DNA of 64,000 bases. Origin: Anaeramoeba flamelloides. Taxonomy: Eukaryota > Metamonada > Anaeramoebidae. Of this stretch, positions 46,130 to 58,500 are shown piece after piece (the stretch's first letter is position 1; every line of letters begins with the position of its first letter). The notes below the pieces were generated by a model. The model worked only from the letters and a program-made list of their open reading frames with translations. It was not told the origin of the DNA and ran no database searches. The position numbers were made by a program, and so were the translations under genes. The stretch spans positions 868,001 through 932,000 of the forward strand of contig JANTQA010000010.1 of assembly GCA_027625915.1 (NCBI GenBank), written 5' to 3'.

Positions 46130-46770
46130 AAACCTATAGTCTTGAAAAAAAGTTGAAAGAAAAAAAATAATTTTTAAAAAAAAATATTTTTGTTTAGCTT
46201 TAATCAAGTTGGATTACATTGTCAAAACAATCTTTAAAAAAAAAAAAAAATGATCTTGTAAGATCTATTTAATAGAGGAAAAGAAGACATAATATTTTCA
46301 TTACTTTTTGAAAAATCAAACCACAGAAATCACAGAAATTACAGAATTCACATAAACCCGAATCTCAAGATTTGATAACTTTTGATTATTCTTTTTTAAC
46401 TAGTTAATTCAACCAGCTTTATACTTTTCTAATATTAAATTTCTTGGATACAAAGTATATTCAAAATATTTAACTCTGGAAAACCCTTTTAAGTTTCTGT
46501 GATTTCTGTAATTTCTGTGATTTCTGTGATTTCTGTGATTTGAAATTGAAAATTAAATTGATTTTCCAGGTTTTTGTGATTCTATCAAGAGTTTTAATAG
46601 AGATAAAATTAAACCTTTTCTCATACTTGATAAAATACATTTTTTAACCAAAAATACTTGGTTATTATAAAAAAGAAAATTAATAGCTATTTTTTTTTGT
46701 GAGGATCATTAAGAAGATTTGATTTATGTTCAGAGATAAAGTCCTTGGATCTTGGAAAAAAAACTTATTG
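46130..46770 (+). repeat. Dispersed repeat with CACAGAAAT/ATTTCTGTG mirror, copy 1
   Basis: A direct repeat of about 63335-63890, sharing ACTTTTTGAAAAATCAAA, CACAGAAATCACAGAAA, AAAATACTTGGTTATT and ATTAAGAAGATTTGATTTA. This copy has an extra internal block bounded by CACAGAAATCACAGAAATTA and its mirror, a tandem array of TTTCTGTGA units at about 46494-46545, which is absent from the other copy and may be an inserted short foldback element. Confidence 0.7.
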
Positions 46771-46805
46771 AAAAAAAAAATTAAAATTAATTATAAAACT
46801 TTCTT

Positions 46806-46814
46806 TACATACAT

Positions 46815-46852
<38 letters not shown>
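46806..46852. repeat. (AC)n(AT)n compound microsatellite
   Basis: About ten AC units followed by about eight AT units. A (CT)n run lies at about 47645-47668. Confidence 0.85.
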
Positions 46853-47304
46853 CCCCAAATATCGATCGAAACTTAAAGAATCAAAACTTTTAAAAACTGA
46901 ATCAAAAAAAAAAAATTTTTTTTTGTTAATTTTGTAAATAACACAAATGAATTTCAACTATTAAAATTGAAAATTTTTACTTTTGAAAAAAACAGCCAAA
47001 ATTTAATGATCCTAAATTATTTGTAATTTTTTCTTACTGAGAATCAACAAATCAACATTATCATATTATTATTTCTGAAAACTATATTATTGAAACTGAC
47101 ATAAATAACACATTTTTAGAAAAAATTAATATTTAATTAAAAAATTCTTATTAAAAATTGAACAAAAAATTTAAAATAAATAAATCATGATGAATGAATA
47201 ATATTTTCTAATTTAATGTCTATTTATTTTTTCAAAATATGATAAAATTCAATTAAACAAAAAAACATAATTTTTTGATAGTTTAAGATTATTTTCATTA
47301 ATTA

Positions 47305-47405
47305 ATAATCGTGAAATCTCTGATTTTATGCTTAAATTTCATTAAAGGAAATTCAAGTCAAAGTAACTTTGAGTGTAGTTTACACTTCTTTCTCAATTAT
47401 GATAA
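47305..47405 (+). repeat. Dispersed repeat (GTGAAATCTNTGATTTTA family)
   Basis: Matches about 41521-41630 in direct orientation and about 58550-58645 inverted. It shares AGGAAATTCAAGT-like and GAGTGTAGTTTACACTTCTT blocks. The GTGTAATTTACAC core is itself near-palindromic. Confidence 0.55.
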
Positions 47406-47997
47406 TAATAAAAAACATAATTTTAAAAATTTTTTTACTAAAAACCTTGTAATGAGGATTTAATTATTGAGAACAAAATGCTCAATAATTAATTTCCCTA
47501 TTCCCACAAAAGGTTTAATTCGGAATGGAGAATAATATAATTTTAAAAATTTTTATTAACAAAAAAATTCAAATTAAATTTTTTTTTTTAACTTTTTCTA
47601 GGTTAACCATATCAACTAACTAAAATTCTTTTTTTATGTTTAACTTCTCTCTCTCTCTCTCTCTCTCTACATACATATATATATTTATAAAACTTGATTT
47701 CAAAAATTATCACCCATCAATAAAATTTTTTTAATTTTTATTTCGTTTTGACCAATTTTGATTTCAATTAAAAATTAAATCTCCTATTACTTCGTAGGAG
47801 TAATAATTCTTTTGATTATCACTATATGTCAATAGATTATTTTCTTTTTTTTAAAAAAAAATATTTTTAAACAATTGAGAAAATATTTATGAAATTACTT
47901 TTTATGAGAAATAAATTAAAGAAAAAATATATGGGTGGTGATTTTTGAAAAATAGTTTATTTATTACCCTTATTGAATCAATAGACAATTTGAACGT

Positions 47998-49459
47998 ATG
48001 ATTAACGAATATTACATGTTCAATTTTCCTAAATGCAACAATAAAAGTTTTTCAGAAAGAATCAAGAAATCAAAAGGAATTAAAGAATCAAAACTTCAAC
48101 AATTATTAACGGTAAAATCATCGTTATATATATATATATTACTAAATTATTTTGTTTTATTCCAAAAGATCTAAATTTTCTTCTTTAATATTGTATTTTA
48201 AATTATTTTTTTTTTTTTTTTGTTTATAATAGAAAATGAAAAATTATGAAAAAGTTCAAAAAAAAAAAATTTCGAAAGAAAAACATTTGAAGGATATTGA
48301 ACAAGATATCAAAGATTTTTATAATTATATTAAAAAGAAGTTTTCTCAAAATCATGAATTTGAAGAATATGACGATCTAGTAGAAAAGAAACAAGTAATA
48401 ATTGAGACAAAATGGAAATCATCAGCCCGCTCCACCAATTCAAAAAAAGAAAAATCAAAAATGGATTACCCAAGACTAAAAAAAAAAAAAAAAAAAAAAA
48501 AATCCACCAGTTACTCTGCCACCCTCTCTTCTTCTAATTATTCCTCATCAATATCATCTTCTAATTCTTCCTCCTCCGACTCCAGTCAATCCTCTATCCT
48601 CGCTGCCACCAACATTGACAATTCCTCAATCCTCACCACTACCCATTCTTCTTCTAAATTCTCCGATTCCTCCAATTTCTCCAATCCCTCCAATTCCTCC
48701 AATCCCTCCGATTCCTCCGATTCCTCCGATTCCTCCGATTTCTCCTATTCCTCCGATTCCTCCGATTCCTCCAATTCCTCCTATTCCTCCTATTCCTCCT
48801 ATTCCTCCGATTCCTCCGATTCTTCCAATATCTCCAATTCCTCCAATTCTTCCAATTCCTCCAATTCCTCCAATTCTTCCAATTCCTCCAATTCCTCCAA
48901 TTCCTCCAATTCCTCAGTCACCCCCTCTTCGACAGTATCATCATATACCCCTTCTGCCTCGAACTTGGATTCCTCATATTCCGACTATTCTCACGATAAA
49001 TCAGAAAATGTTATTAATTCGTCCTCTAGTAGATCAAAAAAAAAAAAATCAAAATCAAAAAAAAAAAAAAAAAAAAAAAGAAAAAAAAGAAATCAGCACA
49101 AGTCAAGCACAAACATAGAAGAAAAGATCAAAAAAAAAAAAAACATCATTCCAGACAATCAAAGAAATCAAAAAAAAATAAGCACAAGAAAAAACACAAA
49201 CACAAGAACAAACACAAAACTTGCAAAAAACACAAACACAGACATAAAACCAACAAAAATAAAAAGCACAAATGCAGTAACAAAGGTAAAAGAAAAACCA
49301 AACACAAGCATAAACACAAACACAAACACAAACACAAACAAAAAACTTGCAAAAAACACAAACACAAAGAGAAGGGGGGCGAGAAAAGAAAAAGTTCAAA
49401 ACATAAAAATAAGCACAAACATAAAAAAAAAAAAAAGTAATTTAATATGCATAAAATAG
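47998..49459 (+). CDS. Ser/Asn- and Lys-rich low-complexity protein, two exons
   Basis: Exon 1 is 47998-48111 (38 codons, starting MINEYYMFNFPKCNNKSF). A GT-AG intron, 48112-48232, precedes exon 2 (48233-49459), and both borders are in phase 0, giving about 446 residues. Residues 1-125 are charged and helical (KDIEQDIKDFYNYIKKKF, EFEEYDDLVEKKQVIIETKW). Then come poly-Lys, a Ser-rich tract of about 150 residues of SSN/SSD/SSY triplets (about 48505-48930), another Lys run (about 49035-49092) and a C-terminal Lys/Thr/Asn tail with TNTNTN repeats. It resembles SR-like or phospho-acceptor disordered proteins, and basic runs suggest the nucleus, but no domain is recognised and I assign no function. 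Long alternative-frame products (Ile-Pro-Pro repeats) are repeat artefacts. Confidence 0.72.
48655..48915 (+). repeat. TCC(A/G)AT-type hexamer/nonamer minisatellite in the Ser-rich gene
   Basis: A tandem array of TCC-TCC/TCT-AAT, -GAT or -TAT codon triplets, about 29 units of 9 bp, encoding SSN, SSD or SSY. The 3' half (about 48826-48915) is more uniform (SSN), suggesting recent expansion. Likely length-variable between strains. Confidence 0.85.
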
Positions 49460-52415
49460 ATAAGATAATACCACAAGAAAAAAAAACAAAAATACAAAAG
49501 TTATAATTTTGATTCCACTTCATTGTATCTTTTGTTTTACTGTTTTGTTTTTAAATATTCATCGAAGCAAACCGTCACAATAACAAAAAAATGAACACAA
49601 GAATATTTGTTAAAATATATTATATTAATTCAAGAATATATTAAACTTGATAAAAAATCATATACCCAAAAAGTTATGTTAAAAATTTCTAAACATTAAA
49701 ATTATGATATAAATTAATTTTTAAAACAATATTTAATTAATGTTTTACTGTAGCATCAATGTAAATGTTAAATCGAAAATTAAAAAAAAAAAAAATAAAA
49801 TAAATTCATTTTTTACTGTTTAATTTTTCCAAATTCATTTTTTTAAAGTTGTTTGGGTTCATTAGTTTCTGGTAAAGTTGAAACATCCAAGCGAATTGTT
49901 ATACAGAAGAAAATTTTATTTCTGAAAATCAATTTCAATTTCTTATAAATAATAGGTGTGTAGAAATGGTTTTATTAAAAAAAATATAAAACGAAAAAGG
50001 AGTGAAATGTTTTTCGTTTTTTTTTTTTGGGATCTTAAGATTCAAGAAAATTGAAATTTTCGACTTTACAATTCAAAACTGATTCAAACTTTATTATTCA
50101 CAATTGATTTAATTTGTTAAGTAAAGAAAAAGATTTTATTTGTCCACAAATGAGATTTTCAATTACTATTACTATAGCTCCCAAATCGATATCTGAAAAT
50201 TTTTACTTCAATTTTCCATTTTATCAATCTATTATCATCAGTTTAAACAAAGCATTTTATTAGATTAAATGTTAATAAACTTTGTAAAATTAGTTGATCT
50301 TCAAAATATACTTTCTCAAGGGTTGTCTGAAAACTTAGAGTTTTCAAAGTCGAAAAAATATAAATGGAACTAACAATATTTATTTCCTAATTTTCAAAAT
50401 AATAACAAATCAGAGAAATTAAGAGATTGTACTCCTATTAGATTTGTTGATAATTAAAGTGTCTCACTCTTAAAGAAAAAAACATTTCTTAGTTCCATTG
50501 TTCAACTTACCCAAAAAGTCTATTTTCAATTCTCTCGTAACAAAAAATTATTAGATTTTTTACTAATGATCACTGTTGAAATCTTCATTTTGAAAAAAAA
50601 AAGCTGAATTATTTTTCCAAATTTATACTTTGAAAGATAAACTAAAATGATAATAGTATTCTTGTATTTATAATTAAATATTTTCAACTTCCAAAAGATA
50701 TCTATTTTTTAATTTCAAAGATTAACTCAATAATCGTCAACATAAAAACCCAAAGACTGATTAGTTTTGGTTTGCTTTTTTATAAAACCAGTCTATTATT
50801 CAATATGTCTTACATTACAATGTCAGTAATATTTTAATTTTTTTTTTCTTTTGGGTATTTTGTTCAATAAAGCATTCATTCAATTTTTAAATGAAGTGCT
50901 TTACGTTTTTCAAACATATTTTTTTCAAAAATACCAACTTTGTGGTATGTAATTTTTTTTCTCGTAAAAAAATTTTAAGCTGATCAGTTTTAAAACAAAA
51001 GTTTTATCATTTGATGAGGAATGAATGGAATGGGACTTATTTTTGAAAATTAAAGAAATAAATTTCAAAAAAATTTTTAAAAAGTGATTTGAGTTCGGTG
51101 ATAATGTACTAAAATTAGCTATTGTTTTAGCAATAAATAAAACAATTCAAGAAGTAAAAGGTATCTATTGGTTCTTTTTAAATGACAACGAAGAAATAAT
51201 GAGTCTTGAAGTTGGAATACTTTATGTATTTCGGGTTGATTAGAGGGCTTTTCTTTTTCTCAAAAATAGATTATGAAATTTTAGGTTACATTTACAGTTC
51301 TTGAAAGATGAGAGCACCCACGTTTTTGTTTATCATTGGGTGTGTGCAACCCTCTCTGTACTAAAACGAAATATGAGTCTAAAAAAAAATAAAATTTGAA
51401 ATGGTGAATAAAATTTTATTTTGTACTGAGTGGGAAACTTGATCAATGAAAACCTTTTTTATCTTTACCTCTTTCTGTCTATTAACTTGATCTTCCCAAT
51501 CATTTAAATAAACAACTTAGCTCTACTAAATATTGCTATTTTTGATTATGAATCAATTTTAAGATTTGGGCAAAGAGTACATTATCCCCGGATTCTAAGT
51601 CATATATTTCCAATATCTGAAAATTATTTTTTAAAATAACCTTGAGGTTTAATTTTTAAATATTTTTAAAATCCAATTTTTGGCTACGAAACCACATTTT
51701 GTAACAAATTGAAGAATGGTATCGGTACTTTGGAGTCTTGGTATGGATGGTTCATTAGACAAATTTATGTCAAAATCTCGATTTTTTTTCTAAAAATGAT
51801 TGAATTTTTTTTTAATATAATATTTCATTTTTAATTGATGAGATCAACAAATAAAACTATTTTACTAATAGAATTTTTTGAAGCCTTTGAACTCTGGAGT
51901 ATTAATACTAATTACACTCAATAGAAACACATTTGAATTTTAGACTTGAAGATAGTAGAATTTCATACCTTGAGGGTGATCTTAATTTAATTTAACAAAT
52001 AATAATAAAACCCAAAACACTTTACATTTCTCAACCAATAAATTCTCAACTAGGATCAAGAGTTTATTTTTGAAACTCTTTTGTTTTTTTAAAAAGCCTT
52101 GACTTTAACTAAAATCGTGCTTCCGTTCAAAAACAAAAATCCCAGATGAAAAGAATTTTTTCAACGAAGATATGTCAATAAATCTTAGAGAGCAATATAC
52201 TATTTTGTTTAGAATAGACGTTATTTGTCTACTTTAATCATGAACCTTTTCGTAATTACTTTGGAAATAAAAAGGTTGTTTTTATCAAATATTTAGACCC
52301 TATTTTTCAAACACAAGACTTTATTTTTCAGTTTTTTTTTTGCAAATTTTTCATTTTTGTTGTTTCTCAATTAATTTGGTTGCTTCAATCAAACCATCAC
52401 CATTCCTAGAACAAG
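49460..52415. other. Intergenic with repeat copies and a possible coding fragment
   Basis: A dispersed repeat copy lies at about 50170-50350. At 51088-51243 a 51-codon frame with non-random composition (DNVLKLAIVLAINKTIQEV; FFLNDNEEI) loosely resembles one and a half RI-type leucine-rich repeats and ends in TAG. No start or partner exon was found, so it may be a remnant. Nothing else is supported. Confidence 0.33.
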
Positions 52416-52424
52416 TGGAAAAAG

Positions 52425-52559
52425 AAATACAACAGCAAAAACAACAACCATTACACAAACACAAAAACAACAACACAAAAACAACAAGAAAATCTCAAAA
52501 CAAAAATTAAAAACAAATACCAAAACAACAAAGCCAAATATTAAAAATTATCCTATTTT
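52425..52559 (+). promoter_or_regulatory. CAA-rich 5' leader of the LRR-PP2C gene
   Basis: About 130 bases built of CAACAA, CAAAAAC and ACAACAAG motifs, with very few G or T, end at the ATG at 52560. It has the same character as the BTB-gene leader at 28705-28816, suggesting a shared, unstructured 5' UTR type. Confidence 0.5.
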
Positions 52560-55500
52560 ATGGGGCCTGTAGTGAGTCGCAAAGAAAGTGTCCCCACCGA
52601 GGTTTTGGAATTTACTGATCTTCAGATCACAAAGCTGCCAAGTGTACTTGACCTATGCTTTAATCTTCGATCGTTGAACCTTTCGGGGAACTATATTCGA
52701 GACTTGCCTCGTGGCATCACGAAATTAACAAATTTAACATCTCTCAATTGGAGCTTTAACGGGCTTGAGACGATCCCATTGCGAGTCTTTAAGCTAAAGA
52801 ATTTAAAAAGGTTAAATTTAAAAGGAAACAAATTACACCATCTACCGACTAATTTGAACCAGTTAACAAACTTGGTCTCATTGGATCTTTCCGAAAACCA
52901 ATTAACAAGTATTCCGATCCAATTGAAATCCTTAAAATCGTTGCAAATCATCTCGTTCTACCGAAACAAGATTAAAACGCTCAATGAAGATTTTCTTTTT
53001 TCCAAGGAAATCCCTTTACGGGAGCTGATCTTGGGATCGAACAGACTTCGGAAGCTACCAGACACCTTCACCCAATTGCAAGATCTGGAAATTTTATTTT
53101 TGTCTTATAATGAATTCACCATCTTTCCAGAAAGGGCATTCCGATCTTTGAAGAAACTTACTTCTCTCAGTTTTAGTTCAAATTCCCTTGAAAAGATCAC
53201 CGATTGTATTTCCAATTTATCGAATTTAAAAAAATTGGATTTAAGAACAAACATGATTAACGAGATAAGCAACAAAATATCCCATTTAACAAAATTAACA
53301 ACTTTGGATTTGTCAAGGAATTACTTGGAGGAATTACCTCCTGACTTTGGCAAATTAATTTCCCTCATCGAATTAAATTTATCAGACAATAATTTTAAAC
53401 ATATCCCCCATGCAATTTCTGGGTTGGCTTCCTTAAAGCAATTAAATTTTTGTAAGAACAAAATTCGTCAGATCCATTGCTCATTTAAAAATTTAAAGAA
53501 TTTATTTGAATTGAATCTTTCTGAAAACGCTCTTGAAAGTTTGCAAGAAAATACATTTTGTGGTTTGAAATCTCTTTGTGTTTTAAATTTGCAACGAAAT
53601 TCAATAAAAGAAATTCCTAATTCAATAAGCCAATTATTCAATTTATTAATATTAAACCTTTCTTTGAACAAAATCAATCAACTGCCTCGTGAATTCAAAT
53701 CCTTAATTAATTTAATCGATCTGGATTTGTCTTATAATAAATTTAAAAATTTCCCATATTTATTAACCAAATTAGAAAATCTTGCCAAACTAAAACTTAC
53801 CGGAAATCAAATAGAACAAATTCAAAAAAAATTATCAGGTCTGAAATCTTTATTATTGCTTGACTTATCAATGAACAGGTAAATTTTTCTTTTTTTTTTT
53901 AAAGTATTGTTGCATTTATTGTCATACCTTCACAACAACAATAATAAATTAACAATTCATTAATGTATTTCGAAACAGCTGAAAGTTTTTAAAAACATTA
54001 AAATTTTTGCATACATCTCTTTCACACCCAAATCCTGTATTTTTTTAGGATAGCAATTAACTGAAAATGAATAAAAATTCAAAAAAAATATTAGAGAAAG
54101 TGATGGTTTCTCTGTTCAATTCATGACAAAGGTTATAAGCTCATGATATTTGTCTTGAACAAAAAAAAACGTGATATTCGAAATAAAAAATTGTAATTTT
54201 TTTTTGTGTTTTATGAATAAAGAGATGTGATAACACAAAATTATCCCATGTTTACCGTTAGGGTTTTTTTAATTATTGTTTTGATTAGAAAATCAATAGA
54301 TTTTCGAAACAAAAACAAAAAGTGAAATAAAACTAGGAAATTTCGTTAGGTTTTCCAGAATTCAAAAGAATGGAGTAAAATCTATTAGATTTTATTCAAT
54401 TCTTCTGAATTCTGGAAAACTTAGGCACTTTCGTTAGGTTTTTTTTAATTTGAGAAATAAAACGAAAATTTATTAAATTTTCGGTTTCATTTCTTAAATA
54501 TAAAAATAAACACCATTAGGTTATCTTGAGTTTTTTATTTATTTGTGAAGTGTTCTAGGTTTTTTTGAGGTTTTCTATTTTATTTGGAAAATCTATTGAT
54601 TTTCATTAGGTTTTTTTTTACTTTTTGAATAAACCAAAAATTTTAATAAATTTTCTGTTTATTTCTAAAGTAAAAAAAACCTAGAACACTTCTGAAATAA
54701 AATAGAAAACCTCAAAAAAACCTAGAACACTTCACAAATAAATAGAAAAACCTAACGAAAATCAATAGATTTTCCAAGTAAAACAGAAACCCCCCAAGAA
54801 AACCTATGCACTCGGCGACACTTTTTGAAACACAAAATCTTTATTTATAGTTTTATTTCCTAGACATAATGTAGGCAAGATTGTCACTCGTACGAATAGC
54901 TTCTCTTTTATAAAATGAAAAAAAAAAAAATAGTTATTGTTAAACAACACTACACTAGTATGAAAAAATAAAATTTAAAATTTCAAGTTAGACAAAACTA
55001 TTACTTCAATTATAATTTCATCCTTTTTAAGAGAGTTTATTCACAATATAATCAAAATTACAGAACTCCAAAATCTTGAGGTTGTTTTATTTATTGTTGT
55101 TAATAGTACGCTTTTTAACAAAGTCTCTATTCGAGAAAAAAAGGTCTATTTTGATGCAAAACTTTTAAATGGAGTGACAATGAATTTTCGTTAAATCTGA
55201 CTTTAGGATATTTTTTAGAATAGATAATAACTAATAGTCTTGAAAACACTCTAATCATTTAAAAAAACTTAATTGTGAAAAAAAAATAACTGATGATAAA
55301 TATTACGTGTCCTAGGTTTCCCAGAATTCAAAAGAATAGAGGAAAATCCAATTGATTTTACTCTATCCTTTTAAACTCGGGAATTCCTAACAAAGTGTAC
55401 GTAAGTACAGTAGAGTGTCCGTAGAGTGACTAGGTTTTTTTTTTAATTTAAAAAAAACGAAAATTTAAAATAAATTTTATGTTTATATATTAAAGCAAAA

Positions 55501-58500
55501 AAGCCTAACGAAAGTGTCAAAAAAAAAAATATTTTTTCCAATTTAAAAGAACAAATAATTCTTTAATAGTCAAGATAATTGATTCCCTATTTGAAGGATA
55601 TTTATCAGATTTAAAATACTTTTAAAACATAATAAAATGTCCTCTTAACTAGAAGCAAAAAAATTTTATCATATTTTTTACTATTGAAGTTAAAAAAAAT
55701 CTTAATACAACCTGAAAAATTGAATTTTCCAACTTAAATTGTAAAATATCTTGAAAAATATTTTTGATCAAAGATCTTTTATTAACCAATAGTGTTTATT
55801 ATAATTGAAGTTATTAAAAAGTGAAAGATTAGCAAATGTTTAATTTTTTTTCGAAAAATTTTTTTTTTGTATTTCACTGGTATAAATATGGAATGTTGTA
55901 AAAAATAGAGTTTTTACAATTTTCCAGAGATAAATAAAGAGTTCGAAGCAATTACTACAATTCAGTAATTGTAAATATAATTTCTGATTATCTTAATAGA
56001 CTAATAATAATTTCAATCAAAAAATCCTTTGGTGAATACCAATCTTTCATTTTTTTAAAAAAAAATCATTTTTCAAACAAAGTATTGGTATCCACCAAAC
56101 GATTTTATATTGAAAATTCATTCAAGCTCAAAAATCAAAACGGATGTTTCGTTTACTATTACTAAAATTTGGATAAATGCATGGAACGCTTTAATTATCT
56201 TGAAAATTGTAAAAACTCTATTTTTTAGAATATTCCATATTTACACTTGTGAAATACAAGAAAAAAAAAAAGCAAGAAAAGAAGAAAAAGAAGAAAAAAT
56301 CAACGATCCAAATAATCTTTTAAATTAGCGATAAATGTCGATTAGGTTATGAAGAAAGCTTTTGAAAAGTATATCCATATTCTTTAAACTTGAATACAAC
56401 AAAGAAAATGATTTAACCTCAGGTAAACTCTTCAAATAATGCATGAAAGTTTGGTTTTTTTATAAGCATTTTATTTCATAATAATTTATAATATAACAAT
56501 AAATCGAGAAACTATTTATTTTACTTTTAGATATTACCGTTCTTGGCCTAAAAGGATGGATCGATCTATCAATCAAGTCAAAATCCAAATAAAATAATAC
56601 AACTCTTTGATCTCATCCTTGATTTAATCAAGCATCATTTTTTTTTTTTTTTCAAAGAATAACTTTTTTTTAAAGGAATATTTTTTTTTATCATCAAAAA
56701 TTTTTCTTTTTAAAAATATTATTGAATTAGCATAAAATTTATCAACTATTATATCGCGATTTAATTTTTTCTCATGTAATTTTGACATTTATCCCCATTT
56801 TTAGATAATTATAACAATTTTTTAGAATATTGCAATTTGTGATTATTATTGATTATCACAATTTTGTTTAAAATAATCACAATTTGATAAAAATAATCGC
56901 AATTTTTGAAACTTTATTGAGAATTTAAAGAGATATCATCAAATCCTCAAATTAGTGTTCATATTTGTTCTAATTTTGTTTATGAATAGATCTATTGATC
57001 ATACAATTATTTTTTTAAAAAGAATATTATTTCAAACATTTTTATTTTTTTTATTCAATTTACTCAAAACATTTTCTTTTATATTTAAAGAAAGAATTTA
57101 AAATTTTGGGAACTAAATAATTTAATTATCTAATATTTTTATTTACTTTCTTTCTAATTTTCTTTTTGATAAATTTACTAGATTTGAATTTTTTCCAAAG
57201 GGTATATGCTCTGTTTCCAATCTTCAAAATCTATATCTAGGGGGGAATAAGCTTCGATTAATTCCATCATGCTTGATATTACTCAATAAACTCAAAGAAT
57301 TGGATTTAAGTTCTAATAATATTTTTATAATTTCGGATGCAATTGGTTTTATGAAATCTTTAAGTATTCTAAATTTAAGTGATAATAATATTAAAAAATT
57401 ACCAGATTCCTTTTTTCAAATTGGCTCTTCAAAAAATAAAAAAGAATTGAATCTTGATTTAAGTTCAAATTTATTAACTCAAGTTAATAACAAATGGGTT
57501 AAATTATCTTATTGCAAAAAGCTTGATCTATCAAATAATCAAATTAATCAATTCCCCCCCAATTGTTTTTTAAAATTTGTACAATTGGAAAAATTAAACA
57601 TTTCAAATAACAACGCGAGAGAACTTGATTTGGAATATTTGAAAAGAAATGAAAAATTAAAATTCTTACAGATTGAAGGAAATTATTGTTCAAAATCATT
57701 TATTAAATTATTAAGCAATTTAAAAAAATCAGAAAGATTGAATAATTTACCAAAAAAAAATCTTGATTTAAAAACGCTTGGAATTATGCAAGACAATAAT
57801 CTTTTTAATCAGAATAATATTGAAACAAAAATCTTAAATTTACCAAAAAAAGATTTTGATTCAATAGAAGAATTACTTGTAGGTCATGAAGTTAATAATT
57901 CAGTATGTAGACAAATAAATTCTCAAACGGGAAGATTTAGTGTGGGGTATAGCGAAACTAAAGGTAAACGTCCAACAATGGAAGATGCGATAGATATCAA
58001 AATGAATTTTATTTGCAGAGAAAATATTAATTTTTTTGCTATTTATGATGGACATGGTAATAATTTTGTTTAATTTTTGTTCGTTTTATCTTAATTATTT
58101 AAAATCCGAAAATATCAACATTTTGAAATTGTTGGAAAATATGTTAAGTCTTTCTAAAGAAACACATGCTACATCAAATTTTGAGAATGATTTTGAAAAA
58201 TCTAATTAATATTTTTTTTTTCTTTATAAAAGTATTGGTTTCTATTTATTTCTTAAGAGATTCATTTTTGTTTTCAAAAAAAGTTAAAATTTTCAAACCA
58301 TTCTAAGGTAATTGTAAGATGAGTATTTGATTTGCAATCAAATCTTAGTCTAAATATTTTTCAAAGATATTACAATTTTATTTTTACAAATTCTGAAAAT
58401 TAGATATTCTGTTCTATTTTGGCAATTGATATTTAAAGAAAAATCCTATTTCAGACAAAAAGAATTCAAAAAATCACCTTAAGTTAAATATGATTTAGTT

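Noticed and set aside
48615-49118. 167-codon plus-strand frame of Ile-Pro-Pro repeats
   Set aside because: Out-of-frame reading of the Ser-repeat minisatellite; the in-frame product has a proper two-exon structure and longer non-repeat parts.
49103-49523. Minus-strand Cys/Val/Phe-rich frames
   Set aside because: Antisense of the Lys/Thr/Asn tail repeats of the Ser-rich protein.
52560-52577. N-myristoylation signal MGPVVS
   Set aside because: Pro directly after Gly is disfavoured by the known consensus, so only noted.
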